This document shows, in pieces, positions 50,022 to 60,849 of a stretch of 64,000 bases of DNA; within the stretch, counting starts at the first letter, position 1; the number at the start of each line of letters is the position of its first letter. The position numbers were made by a program, and so were the translations under genes. The notes beneath the pieces were generated by a model that was not told the origin of the DNA, searched no databases, and worked only from the letters and a program-made list of their open reading frames with translations. This stretch comes from Protea cynaroides (taxonomy: Eukaryota > Streptophyta > Magnoliopsida > Proteales > Proteaceae). The DNA lies in NCBI GenBank assembly GCA_028583415.1, contig CM053267.1, positions 44,442,834-44,506,833 of the forward strand. The letters run 5' to 3'.

Positions 50022-52892
50022 TCAGAATTGGGAAGGGTTGATTGGAATTCCTTCTACAACCACAGAGTGCACATGTCGAATCTTGAACCAATCCTCTCCC
50101 ATGTCCCTTACTAGTCTGGCTCGGAATCTTGGGAGCATCCAAAGCACCTCCAATTTCCTGAGGCTGCTCAAGTGCTGCAATCCTTTTGGAATCATCTTCA
50201 GTTTAAAGCACCAACCGATGCTCATCCTCTCAAGCCTTGGCATGGATCCTTTCTCAATCTTCCAGTTTTGCAGATTCATCAAGTTTTTAAGCTCGAGATG
50301 TTTCAGCTGTGGGAACCCATCTTTCGAACAAACCATCTTCATCCCTAAATACGCCTGCATTTTCAATCTCAGAATCTTCAACTTTGGCATCTTCTCAAAC
50401 GTTGCCATGGGGTCCTGCTCCAGTTTAGACCATGACAACGTTAGTTGGGTGATATTCATAGCAGCGAGATCAGGCAGCTTCCGTAGCTGTCCGGACAAGT
50501 GAAGCTTACAAAGATGCTCATGTGATGTTCTTGTTTTTGTTGCCGAACCCTGTGAGAATGCAATTGATCCAAAACCCTCCAACCTCAAGGAATTAAGGCT
50601 GCTCAAGTTGAGTATCGTATCCCATAAGTGTTCTTCGAAATCGACATGAAATCCCCCATGAATTCCCAGTCTTTTCAGATTGGTCAAGTTGTGCAAGCCA
50701 TTCTCGATCCAAGCTCCGATCCTTACAGCTGACAGGCTTTCGAGGTTTCTTATAGTGTGGAATTGCAACTTCCCACTCTCCACATCGTGATCCAATTTCA
50801 GATGTCTCAGTTTCCCAATGCTGCATATGCTTTTGGGTATGAAGGTGATGAGGTTATGCCTTACGTCTAGACTCCGTAAGTTCTGGAGGTTCCCCATCTC
50901 TTTTGGAAGCCCTCCCAGCAAATTATACTTTAGATCCATGGTTTGCAGGTTGTGAAGTCTACATATGGTCGACGGAAGCCTTCTCAATCCTGCCCGTCTC
51001 AACCCTAAGTACCTCAGATGCACCAGTGTACCTATGTCATCAAGAATCTCTGACAGCTTTACTGACTCCAGATCCAACACCCGAAGCAACTTGAGACCTC
51101 CACAAACAAATTCAAGCTGTTTACTTGAAAGTAGATAACCTGTTTGATCCTGGTTGAAGCACACCAAAGTCCTGATATGTGCGGCACTGTGTACCACCAA
51201 AGGAATGTACTTACCGATACTGCTATTGTGAATGGCGTGCCTTCTGCATCTGTTCGGGAATTGGAAATCTTTTTCTGTGTAATGGGAGACGAAATCTACC
51301 TGCTGGGATTCTGATATGGCCAAGTTCCGCATCAGCGGATGAAGCCGGCATCTTGTGATCCTCCCATTGAATCCTTTTCTTGTGGTTTGAATCAAATTCT
51401 TGTTGATCAACCTGTCCAGGTAGTCCTGCCCAATTTCCTCGGGCGTTGAGTTTCCCCTTTTAGGATGCACGAACCCTTCTGCGATCCACATTCGGATCAG
51501 TTGCTTTACATGAATTTCCATTCCCGGAGGGAAAACAGAGCAATAGAGGAAGCACCATTTCAAGTTGCAGGGCAAGTTGTGGTAGCTCAAGGCTAATAAT
51601 TGAGAGCATTGCCTGAGAAGGTAGAAGGGCTGTGAATGGAAACTCTCAACGGTAGCAGACCACACGCTTTCTATCTTCTTCCTTCTAAATAAAAAATCAC
51701 CAATTTCCTGAATTGCAAGAGGGAGCCCACCACAGCTCTGAAGGATCTGTCTCCCCAAGTTCTTCAGCTCAGTGGGACAATCACATTCAGGTCTTCTTGG
51801 AAATACCTTATTACAGAACAGCTCCCAGCTTTTGTTTTCATCCAGGAGTTGTAGCTTGTGATGACGATGGGCTTGCGAACTAGTACAATTATTTAGAAAT
51901 AAGGCTACTTCTTTATCACGGGTAGTCACTAGTACCCTACTACCATTCATGCCATCTGCAGGTAATGCTGCTCTTACAGCCACCCACACTGAAATGTCCC
52001 AAACATCATCAATGACAATTAGATACCTCTGGTTACGCAACCAATCAGAGATGTCGACGGTCAGATCTTCCACACTCTTCTCCGGCGGTTTCTTTCCCAA
52101 CATTTGGGTTGCTATATCATCCAAAATTTGCAGCGGTTCGCAACCTTGGGATGCATGTATCCAGACGTGTCGTTCGAAGGAGATTGAAGCATCGATCTTC
52201 CCAATATCATCATAGATGGGGTGGGGATGTTTCTTCTTGGTAGAGGAGTAGACTTTCTTGGCAAGTATAGTCTTCCCTGAACCAGCCATGCCAACTATGG
52301 AAATTACTTGGAGGCATGGGTCTGGATCATTCATCAACGCCAGCAGTTTCTTCGTGTCATCATCGAAGCCGATCACAGTAGGAGAAGCAGTCAATGTAGA
52401 GCTCCACTCCCTCAACCTGGAGTTCCTTGGCCACATCACTGAGCCCAAATCAATATTGTGAATGCCGTAAGCTAACCTGAGGTCGTCGATCTCGTCGATT
52501 TTAATTTTGATGTTTTGGATATCCATGTGAAGGCCACGAGAAGCAGCCTTACCGATTCGAAGCTTAGCAATCAAATCCCTCATGCATTTCGTTCTTCTTC
52601 TTCTTGTCGAAATTGAGGCTGGTTTGGTTGCAATTAGTGGTGCTACTTGGGAGATGAAAGCCTCAACGAGATCCTCAATGGAGCGAGCAACGTTTCTCAA
52701 TTCTTGTAACCATAAGCTGACCCTGATGTGTGCCTTGTTAGACTCGACGACTTCTCTCAAGAACATCATCAGCCGATGCATTTGTTTGAGGATGAATTTC
52801 ACATGATCTTCTAATCCACGGAAGAGGTGTGCTTCTTCATGGAGTAAGTAAGTCAGTTTTTGAAGGATATACACTACATCAACTTCAGCCAT
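50022..52892 (-). CDS. CC-NBS-LRR immune receptor (NLR), RPM1/RPP13-like
   Basis: Intracellular disease-resistance receptor, one exon, 956 aa. Coiled-coil domain at residues 1-140, with a MADA-like start (MAEVDVVYILQKLTYLLHEE) and an EDVID-type site (SIEDLVEAF, 71-79). NB-ARC domain: P-loop GMAGSGKT (201-208), kinase-2 LIVIDDVW (291-298), RNBS-B GSRVLVTTR (317-325), CGGLPLA (387-393) and RNBS-D CFLYCSVFP (447-455). The MHD site reads RLHPLM (516-521), so the Asp is Pro. Leucine-rich repeats run from about residue 590 to 940 (for example LRVLDLESVKLSEI, LRYLGLRRAGLRRLP). All nucleotide-binding motifs are intact and the frame is unbroken, so it is probably a functional gene. The start ATG is followed by the normal MAE sequence and preceded by a GA-rich leader. 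No paired NLR lies nearby on either strand. Confidence 0.95.
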   Translation of the reverse strand: MAEVDVVYILQKLTYLLHEEAHLFRGLEDHVKFILKQMHRLMMFLREVVESNKAHIRVSLWLQELRNVARSIEDLVEAFISQVAPLIATKPASISTRRRRTKCMRDLIAKLRIGKAASRGLHMDIQNIKIKIDEIDDLRLAYGIHNIDLGSVMWPRNSRLREWSSTLTASPTVIGFDDDTKKLLALMNDPDPCLQVISIVGMAGSGKTILAKKVYSSTKKKHPHPIYDDIGKIDASISFERHVWIHASQGCEPLQILDDIATQMLGKKPPEKSVEDLTVDISDWLRNQRYLIVIDDVWDISVWVAVRAALPADGMNGSRVLVTTRDKEVALFLNNCTSSQAHRHHKLQLLDENKSWELFCNKVFPRRPECDCPTELKNLGRQILQSCGGLPLAIQEIGDFLFRRKKIESVWSATVESFHSQPFYLLRQCSQLLALSYHNLPCNLKWCFLYCSVFPPGMEIHVKQLIRMWIAEGFVHPKRGNSTPEEIGQDYLDRLINKNLIQTTRKGFNGRITRCRLHPLMRNLAISESQQVDFVSHYTEKDFQFPNRCRRHAIHNSSIGKYIPLVVHSAAHIRTLVCFNQDQTGYLLSSKQLEFVCGGLKLLRVLDLESVKLSEILDDIGTLVHLRYLGLRRAGLRRLPSTICRLHNLQTMDLKYNLLGGLPKEMGNLQNLRSLDVRHNLITFIPKSICSIGKLRHLKLDHDVESGKLQFHTIRNLESLSAVRIGAWIENGLHNLTNLKRLGIHGGFHVDFEEHLWDTILNLSSLNSLRLEGFGSIAFSQGSATKTRTSHEHLCKLHLSGQLRKLPDLAAMNITQLTLSWSKLEQDPMATFEKMPKLKILRLKMQAYLGMKMVCSKDGFPQLKHLELKNLMNLQNWKIEKGSMPRLERMSIGWCFKLKMIPKGLQHLSSLRKLEVLWMLPRFRARLVRDMGEDWFKIRHVHSVVVEGIPINPSQF

Positions 52893-52914
52893 CTCTCTCT
52901 CTCTCTCTCTCTCT
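52893..52914 (-). repeat. (GA)n tract just upstream of the NLR start
   Basis: CT repeats on the plus strand, so GA repeats in the NLR 5' leader, directly abutting the ATG. Such tracts are common in plant leaders and can bind GAGA-type factors; no function shown. Confidence 0.8.
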
Positions 52915-53452
52915 GCAAATTTTTTTCTGCAATCTTGCTCGTTCTAAGTGGGACGTTTTCGTTCTGATTCTTGCTTGGATTTTGAAATGGTGAGAGTAAG
53001 AAGCCAAGAAACGAATATACTAATTACTTCATAAGCACTCCACGAATCAAATTCCATAAACAATTGTGTCCTCTTCACCTCTACTATCTTTGCACCTGAT
53101 CTGTGAAACCGACTCTCCTACTTTCATTTCTGGCCATTAACTTTCAGTTGTGGAGCAGCAAGAGTCCTGCAAACCGTTCCCAAATAGGGAAATCTGTTCT
53201 CTCACTTTCCAGGTTTTCGCATTCTCACTGCCATTTTAAACGCCTTAACTCCTCCTTCACTGTTGGTTCCATGCAACTATCATGCATGCATGCTGCTCGC
53301 CGCATTATCATCAAGTATCTTGGTTTCTGAGTGGGGTTGCCCCTCTTGTCTTTCCTTTGCATGCGTTCCCCTTGTTTCACACGCTTCTCACTTTCAAGTT
53401 TCAACCATCCTTACGTACTATGGAGGAGAGACATAGAGTGACCATTGTTTTC

Positions 53453-53513
<61 letters not shown>

Positions 53514-53825
53514 TTTAAATTTTTTTTTTCCTTTTCTTGACATCCATACATAGCTTAATGTTATCAATTTGGGCCAGGAACCGACCGTATTAGAATTGAC
53601 CCGTTAAATCTTGGAATCGTCTCGTTCCATTATTAAATGGGATGGTTCTAGGAGTTAGTTTTGAGATTGATTATTAATTTGGACTAGACGATTCTAGAAC
53701 GGTTTCCTAATGGGTCCAAAACTGATAGCTCAATAAGAAACCAGTTTTTATCAGAACCGTTAAACATACATGTTCTTAAGTACGGATAAATAAACTCTTT
53801 TCCATCTTCTCTTTTAGTTATAATT
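52915..53825. other. Upstream of the NLR, with a (TA)n tract
   Basis: Probable NLR promoter region, then a (TA)n run at 53457-53505 followed by poly-T. 53570-53760 carries degenerate GGAACC/GGTTCC motifs similar to those at 54330-54390. No gene supported. Confidence 0.5.
53457..53505. repeat. (TA)n microsatellite
   Basis: About 24 TA units followed by a T run to 53531. Confidence 0.95.
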
Positions 53826-54005
53826 GCTCCATTTGTTTTGATGTAAAATTTTACCTGTAATATTTTATATGTAAAAAAAACATAATGATATCTACAGGGA
53901 TGAAAAAGGAACTTCACGTTTCTTTTACCTACTGAAAACAAATTTTGAAATTTTTTTTACATATAAAATATTACACGTAAAATTTTACGTCAAAACAAAC
54001 GGAGC
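53826..54005. mobile_element. MITE, 180 bp
   Basis: Inverted ends of about 50 bp. The left end GCTCCATTTGTTTTGATGTA and the complement of the right end GCTCCGTTTGTTTTGACGTA are almost identical and run on through AAAATTTTAC. There is no coding content. The target duplication is unclear in the AT-rich flanks. Related to 13505-13686. Confidence 0.85.
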
Positions 54006-54552
54006 ATATATGTATTGTTTTGCATGTATATTTTGTATATAGGTATATTAAGGGGAGCATTGGTGTGACGATAAGGTTGCAATATTGCAACTTGGTGGTC
54101 ACGAGTTCAAAACATAGAAACAGTCTCTCTGCATACATGAAAATGTGCATGGCAGATGAGGGGGTGAGTATTGTCATACCATCGGGGATTGATGACTTAA
54201 GGGAATGTCAGTTCATTTATTTGGATGATACCAATATAAATACATATCCTTAGGTCTAGATGCTCTAACTTTCTCATTAATATTAAGTTGAATGAGATCT
54301 TAGTTTTATGATTATTTAGTAAATGGGACGGTCATTGGGACTGGAACCGGTAAGGAACCATCCCAATTACTCGAACCGTCCCATCTAACACCAGTAGTAT
54401 TCTCTTTTGAGTCTGAAAACCTCTACTAGTTCCTCTTTGGTTTTGAAACAAATTTGATCTTGAGGAGCTTCGGCTATAGGCCCATTTTCATTTTTCATAT
54501 GGTCAAATTGTCAATCTTTCCCAACCCTTGTACACCATGATAGGGCTCTAGC
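54006..54552. other. Intergenic
   Basis: AT-rich DNA with no supported gene. Confidence 0.6.
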
Positions 54553-54665
54553 ATGGGAATAGATCACCTCCATAGACGTGTACTTTCGACAGGATCCCAT
54601 CACCGTCTATACGCAGTGGATCTCACACCCCTTGAACAGTGATGGGATCCCATGGAGGTGATCCA
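54553..54665. mobile_element. Fold-back element, family B, copy 2
   Basis: Arms GATCACCTCCAT..GGATCCCATCAC on the left and GTGATGGGATCCCATGGAGGTGATC on the right (positions 54639-54663), forming a hairpin with a short loop around CCGTCTATACGC. Shares motif order with 31385-31525. Confidence 0.75.
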
Positions 54666-56439
54666 AACTCTAGTTCCCTAGCTACCATGAAAATTAAGAA
54701 ACTAGGACCGGGATGTTTTTGGTAATTAACCTCAGCCCAGCTGATCAGCTCACTCAAACAACAATTGATGAAATCACCATCTAGTGTCTACTTTAGAAGC
54801 CCTTACCTCCTACCCCAAGAACTCCACCAATCAAATTCCAGATGGACCTGATATTTTAAAAGAATCAGTTGCAAAGGAAACAAGACAGCAATCAAGTTTT
54901 CATTACCAGAACCTTGAAGCCAATCTTCAAATATCTAAAAAGTAGACAGCCAAAGCCAAAACATTGCAGAAGCAAAAGTTGAGTGTCGTGATGCTGGTTA
55001 ATCATAGAAAATCAACCTGCAAAAAATGTAGTATAGATAAGACAGTGCCTTTCAGGAACAGTTATCCGTGTCTCTGGTGTCTTTTTGTTTGTGGAATCTA
55101 TGGTATTAATGCTGGTACTTGCTTACTTCTGCTACGCTACTATTGAATCATGGATCGATGCAACTTGGAAAACACTGTACACCACTTAACAGGTAGTGTG
55201 AACAGACTTGTAACTTCACAAGGCAATTTGTGATTGTCCTGTACAAAGTAATCGGTTTTTTGGTTTTTTGGTTTTTTGGTTTTTTGGTTTTTTGGACATG
55301 ATCGATATCGTGTCTGATATCTTGATTTAAAACCTTGAACCTTTGAAAAGAGAACACAAACCTTATCAATTATCATAATCCGAAACAAAGAGAGACAGAG
55401 CTCATAGTCAACATTTTCCATTCAAAGAAGGTCTATTGGATGCTTGAAATATATCCCACCAAACACCTAAAAATTTGCTTCTCTTAAATCCCATCCACCG
55501 GTTTATGACGTTAGGCAATGATCATCCATGACAGTACGTGAACAGCTTGGCTGACGATGAGTTTGGGAGTCTCAGCAATCAGGCACTTAACCCAAAGTGA
55601 TATTGCCACAATAGAGCTAGCAGTCCTGCCTGTGAAAGAAAAGGGGTTACTCACTCATGATCTCATCTGATATTATTGGTAAAGTTGGGAGTTCAGTTTG
55701 GTGACTTCAAAGAAAAAAATACAAAGGTTGGATGAAATTTTCCCTATCATTTAATAGCACGTATAACTAGTCATTTCACCCATTTTTTGTGGTGGGCTGT
55801 CTTGTCTATTTTAGTCACGAGAGGAGGATTCCATGAATTGTAGGTCCTCAAATGATACAGAGGTGAAAGCGTGGTTTGGATGCATGCCAAATGTAACAAA
55901 TCGAATTCAGACAGTTTAAAAAGGTTTAATGTTAATTAAGGAAGTGGAAGATTGTTACATGACAACGCTTTGTATTTCCTCTAAATCCCTTTCACATTTG
56001 GGATAGTCTTTCCCATCTACTGAAGCTCCAACCCAATCCGTCGGCTGCCATTACCCTTGATCAACCTCATCAACCTGCAAAATCCCCAAAATAATCTGAC
56101 TCCTCCAACTGAGGGAATTTCGCTATTCAGCCTAATCTCACTCTTTCACTTTCTCTTAATCTAAGATAAGTGAGAAGGGAATCATTAAAATCCGGCCTAA
56201 TCTCATTTATAGAAATTTATCATCCACTAGTACTAGAGATGACTCTTCCTTTCTTTTTTTCAGGGATGACAAAGGAGACAGATGTATAGACTCAAATTTC
56301 AAACCTCTTAATTCCTGCTTCCACAAATAAGAGCCAACCATCCAACCAAAGGGATGTTTAATAGAGACACTCTTCTTGATACATGGCCTCTCCTCCTTTG
56401 TCAAATCTGAAACTACCCATGTGACAAAAGAGGATTCAC
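54666..56439. other. Intergenic
   Basis: No supported gene. Contains the 8-bp repeat at 55254-55294. Confidence 0.6.
55254..55294. repeat. (GGTTTTTT)n tandem repeat
   Basis: Five consecutive copies of an 8-bp GGTTTTTT unit. Short and isolated; looks like replication slippage, not a telomere remnant. Confidence 0.9.
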
Positions 56440-56680
56440 ATCGTCTCCTCCCAGTCATTCTGGGAGGACAGTGGCAACCTTCCTCGGATGGTTGCCACGT
56501 GGCTCTCGGTGAATCCGAGACCCACGTCCGAGCCGACACTCCCCCGTCGGCTTGGCTTGTCAGCTGGGTGTCGGCTCGGATGTGGGTCTCGGATTCACCG
56601 AGAGCCACGTGGCAATCATCCAAAGAAGATTATCACTGTCCTCCCAGTGGTCTGGGAGGAGACGATGCGGATCCGACAAA
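56440..56680. mobile_element. GC-rich fold-back element, family A, copy 3
   Basis: Arms are almost perfect: GTGGCTCTCGGTGAATCCGA on the left against TCGGATTCACCGAGAGCCAC on the right, with outer TCGTCTCCTCCCAG and CTGGGAGGAGACGA. The apex is rich in GCCGACA/TGTCGGC. It ends in GCGGATCCGAC, as in copy 1. High arm identity suggests a recent insertion. It makes open frames on both strands that are not genes. Confidence 0.9.
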
Positions 56681-56939
56681 AGAAGTTATTTTAACCTTTT
56701 TTTTCTCTTTCCTCCTTTCCGGTTTGGTTGGTTGCCCCGTTCATTCATTCATTCATTCACAGCTACAGAGCCTTTCATGGATATTTGGAGAGAAAAGATA
56801 AAATGGGGAAAAATTCGTCTCTTGTTGTCTATTTCGCTCAGGTGTGATCTAAGGCTGAAATTCATAAGTGCCCACCAGATGAGTTCTGGCCATTGGATAA
56901 TGATTCATGATTACGCACCATCCCACGACAAGAGGGAAA

Positions 56940-57075
56940 AAGATCATCTTACCCATTCAAAGTGGATCGACATATATCCCAAGACAGTCAAAGTGCATCG
57001 GGATATATGTCAATTCACTTTGAATGGATGGGATCCTCGCTACAGCTCACAACAGAGGATCCCAATCCCCACAGG
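56940..57075. mobile_element. Fold-back element, family C, copy 1
   Basis: Inverted arms CCATTCAAAGTGGATCGACA on the left and TCAATTCACTTTGAATGG on the right, ending in GAGGATCCCAATCCC. Related to 58165-58323. Confidence 0.75.
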
Positions 57076-58164
57076 AGAGGAGACTGTACGAATAACTTGG
57101 ACAAGAAGGGGGAGAGAGAAATGCAGCTAGGTGTTTGTGGGTGCTTGGTCTATTCATTGTTAGTGCAGGTCCATCTGGTCTGGCCACGTGCCTCTTGCCC
57201 TCAAAGAGAGGGGTTTGGATCCTCTCCTGTCTCCTATCATTGGAGGGACTCTAGCCGTGAATCAGCAGGTGGTTGGTGGTGGTTGAAGAGAAAGTGGTGC
57301 CGGAGATGGAAGGGATGACTGATTTTAATGGGCTCAAAGTACATTCGAGTCAATATAAGAAGGGTCAGAATATGGAAGGATTTAGAGGAAACACAAGCGT
57401 TCTCATGTAACAATCTTCCACCTCCTTGATCTGCATTAAATCTTTCTACATCACTGAATTCGATTTGCTGCTGCCACCTCTGTAGCATTTGGATACTAGA
57501 GGAGCTGATCCAAATTGCATCTTCCTCTCAACCCATGCATTGCAGCTTGGGGGAGTTGAACTCTACAACACTACGACAGTAATAATCTCTCTCTCTCACT
57601 CCCTCCCCCGGCCCCCCGCCCGCCCGCACGCCCGCTGCTATTGATCATCAGGCCGTATGCCTGTTGCAACCGCTGAGATTGATCTTCAGGATGCATATGC
57701 ATGCCCGCCGCTACTGTGATTGATCATTCGGAAACCTGCTGCATGGAATGTTTCAACAGATAGCTGTACGGGACGACCCTTGCTTCCTCTACAATTACAT
57801 CCGCCATTAATATGAGGTAATCTAAATATCCCTCCGTCTCTCTTTAGAAATTACAAGTAATAACAACCAATTTTTCGCTTCATTGGCTCTTTCATAATCA
57901 ATAAATCCTCTTTATTTTTTATATTTTTTAATGGAGGTTTTTTGTGTACTGAAACTAATTAAGTTCCAACAAGATAAAAACTTTTTGGATTGGGTACAGC
58001 TGCCCATTTTACTGAATTTAGGAATGCATCTAATAGAAAAAAACAAGCCATAAGTTGTAGGGTTTACATCTGTCCAGACTCCAGACTCCCAGACTCATGT
58101 TCATCAGTGAGAGAAGGATCGATGTTGAATGAGTCTTTTGACAGGAAAAAGATCTTCTGTAGTG
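57076..58164. other. Intergenic with a C-rich tract
   Basis: 57580-57640 is a CT run followed by a C/G-rich tract (CCCGCCCGCCCGCACGCCC). CATCAGG and TTGATC motifs recur nearby at 57640-57735. No gene supported. Confidence 0.5.
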
Positions 58165-58323
58165 AGGCACTCGTGTGGTGAGGATCTTATCCACTCAAAG
58201 TGGATCAATACGTATTTTGATCCATTCAAACTGCATCAGGATACACGTAGATTCACTTTGAGTGTGTCGGATCCTCATTACACCTCACTACAGGGTTGGT
58301 TTCACTACAGAGGATCCCAATCG
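58165..58323. mobile_element. Fold-back element, family C, copy 2
   Basis: Arms CCACTCAAAGTGGATCAATA on the left and TAGATTCACTTTGAGTGTG on the right. TGTAGTGAGG..CACTACAG flanks the hairpin, and it ends in GAGGATCCCAATCG as in copy 1. Confidence 0.7.
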
Positions 58324-58573
58324 CTTTTATCATTCATCCTAAGATATTCATTCACACACACGTGCTTTTAAAGCTATGTTAAATAAATTTCCCGTCTTCT
58401 CTAACTGGATCGTCTCACATGATTACAACTTATTATATAACTCAAGAGCTTGATAGATCCCCACATTTTTTTGGAGGCCTGTATTTGGTGAAGAAGTAGG
58501 CCCAAGGTCTATTGGTCCATCCCTATCCAGATTCTGAATCAGGCATGAATAAAGCTTAGAAACCCTAATCTCG

Positions 58574-58699
<126 letters not shown>

Positions 58700-58948
58700 G
58701 GGGGTTAGGGGGTGGGGAATCGGGGTCTGTTAGGTGTGAATTGGGTCAGCCTGGCTGATTTCAATTCAAGGTCGAGTCCTCAAACCATGAATACATTCCA
58801 AAGTCCTTTCTTCATATGTCAAATTTTAATAATAAAGGAGTATACTTTTATGGGAAAATAAAACATTAAAAAATTCAAAGAATATCAAAGAATGTGCATG
58901 GGTAACAGACAAGGTGTATAGAAAGATAAATCGTTGAATTTAGATTTA

Positions 58949-59593
58949 AGGGCAATTTACACTAGAAGTATTCGATATTCTAAGAAATTATACCAGAGGT
59001 ACTTCATGTTTCAAAAATCATATCAAAAGTACCTATTTTTATTTTTCCAACATTAATCCTATTTAACGTTGGTATCCTCTAAGTTAACCATTAGATCTAC
59101 ATCAAATTTTCAGGGACTGATCATTTCTTATTGAACTACCCTTATTTGGTGTCTGATCATTAGTACACCTGCCAAAAAAAACAGTAAGTTGAGGTGCGGA
59201 GTTTTCACCAGAGGTGTATATCATAATCGAGATTTGTGACTTTGTGATGAGCAACCGCCGGTGAGGAAGGGTCATAGGAGAGGATAGGGGGGGCAGGAAA
59301 GTGGGTGGGCAATTGAAACAGCGATAAGCATATGAGAATCTGAATGGTGAGTCGTTGCGACAATGGGATGGTGAGAGAGTGAACCAAAGGGGACCAAAAA
59401 AGTTATGCTAAACAGGGGTAAATTTGGAAGTATAAAAATAAAAGGTACCCTAAGTGTAATATTTTTAAAACGTTAGGTACCTTTGGTATAATTTCTCAAA
59501 ACGTCAAATACTTCTGGTATGATTTTTGAAACGTGAAGTACCTCTGGTGTAATTTCTCAAAACTTCAGATACCTCTAATGTAATTTACCCCAT
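58949..59593. mobile_element. MULE-like non-autonomous element, about 645 bp
   Basis: Left end GGGCAATTTACACTAGAAGTA; complement of right end GGGGTAAATTACATTAGAGG. The arms are imperfect inverted repeats over about 100-190 bp. The right arm holds about four copies of a roughly 37-bp unit (TACCTCTGGTGTAATTTCTC). There is no transposase. Long, internally repetitive inverted ends fit Mutator-like non-autonomous elements. No clean 9-bp target duplication was made out. Confidence 0.75.
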
Positions 59594-60479
59594 AATTAAA
59601 ATTTAAGACTTAACTAATGTAAATAATTTCCAGGATATCTAACAGTAAAAGATGTCACATTATGTTAAAGAGTTCCAAAAGCATGAATTAACGATGGAAC
59701 ATGGAGATTCCTTGAAAAAAAAAAATTCCCACAAAATGAGTCCTAGGAATTTTCCTACTGCTTAGTTGCATGTGCATCAATTTGGAATCTGCTCCTTCCC
59801 CAACAGCTTCCCCAACAGATTCACATAGGAGTGTGAATCAGTCGACATTTGTACACCTCGTATCGTGACCGTCTCTTGAGCTAATCGGTCCCTCTTCGGC
59901 GAGGCATGGACATGTTTATATTCAATCCGGTCAATCTCGGTTCATAATCAATCTTATGTTAATCGGGTTAATCAGTTTGTAAATGGGTTGTAACTGGCTC
60001 ATGTCAAAGTGTAAACAAAAATAGAGAAAAGTGTTGGGTTTCGAATCCATGTTCTCATGTTGTAAATTTGATACCTTCTTGTAGGATTTTAAAAGACTTT
60101 TATTAAGCTTGTGATCACCTTTGTAGATGAAGATGAGGACGAAAGAAACGAGTGAAATACTTAGGAAATGAAAAAGAGTAAGACATTTTATAATAATAAA
60201 AAAAGTTGTATTTGTTTGCTTTAAAGGTATATACGGTTCATTCGGTCAGTTCAATTGGGCTACACCCTTGCACCGTGAACATCCTTTTAATTATTAGTCT
60301 GCACCTAAATCAGGACGTGTAACAATCAGGCAGGTCGGCCTTGGCTCAAAATCGATCAGACTAGATCGGGCTACACAGTATGGACCTGAAATTGACACCC
60401 CTAAGTTCACAAATACCCCTCCATAGGTTTTAGTATTTTTTTTTTTTTAAATACTGTTTTAGTTGGTGCAAGATTCAGG
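59594..60479. other. Intergenic
   Basis: AT-rich DNA with no supported gene. Confidence 0.6.
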
Positions 60480-60712
60480 ACTCGGCTCATCTCAAATTTG
60501 AAATGAACTTGAGACTTACCAGTGTCGGCTGGATGGCCGACACTTGCCACTCCGTCCAATCCAACAATATGAGAGTTATTGAGTTATTTTGTAATTTTTT
60601 TTTTACTTTTTCATACAATAACTCTCATACCGTTGATCGGGCAGAGTGACAGGTGTCAGCCATCCAGCCAACAGTGGCTCAGCTGAAGTTCATTCCCAAC
60701 TTGAGACCAGCC
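60480..60712. mobile_element. Fold-back element, family D
   Basis: Inverted arms of about 100 bp: GTGTCGGCTGGATGGCCGAC and AACAATATGAGAGTTATTG on the left, CAATAACTCTCATACCGTTG and GTGTCAGCCATCCAGCC on the right, separated by a T-rich loop. It shares the GTCGGC..GGATGGC motif with family A and may be a distant relative. Confidence 0.8.
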
Positions 60713-60815
60713 AAATCCCAAGATTCCATGCATGTGAAACCAGAAAACAGGAATATTCCAACTACCCAATTTACAGGAAAACTTTGTCCCCTCTACCCTA
60801 CCACCATCCACCTTC

Positions 60816-60849
<34 letters not shown>

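Noticed and set aside
50038..50502. 154-codon plus-strand frame opposite the NLR
   Set aside because: Antisense shadow of the leucine-rich repeat coding sequence.
55254..55294. GGTTTTTT repeat as an interstitial telomere
   Set aside because: The unit does not match the plant telomere TTTAGGG and is only five copies long.
56207..57130. Several open frames of 118-192 codons on both strands
   Set aside because: They fall on fold-back elements whose GC-rich hairpins lack stops; frames on both strands mirror each other.
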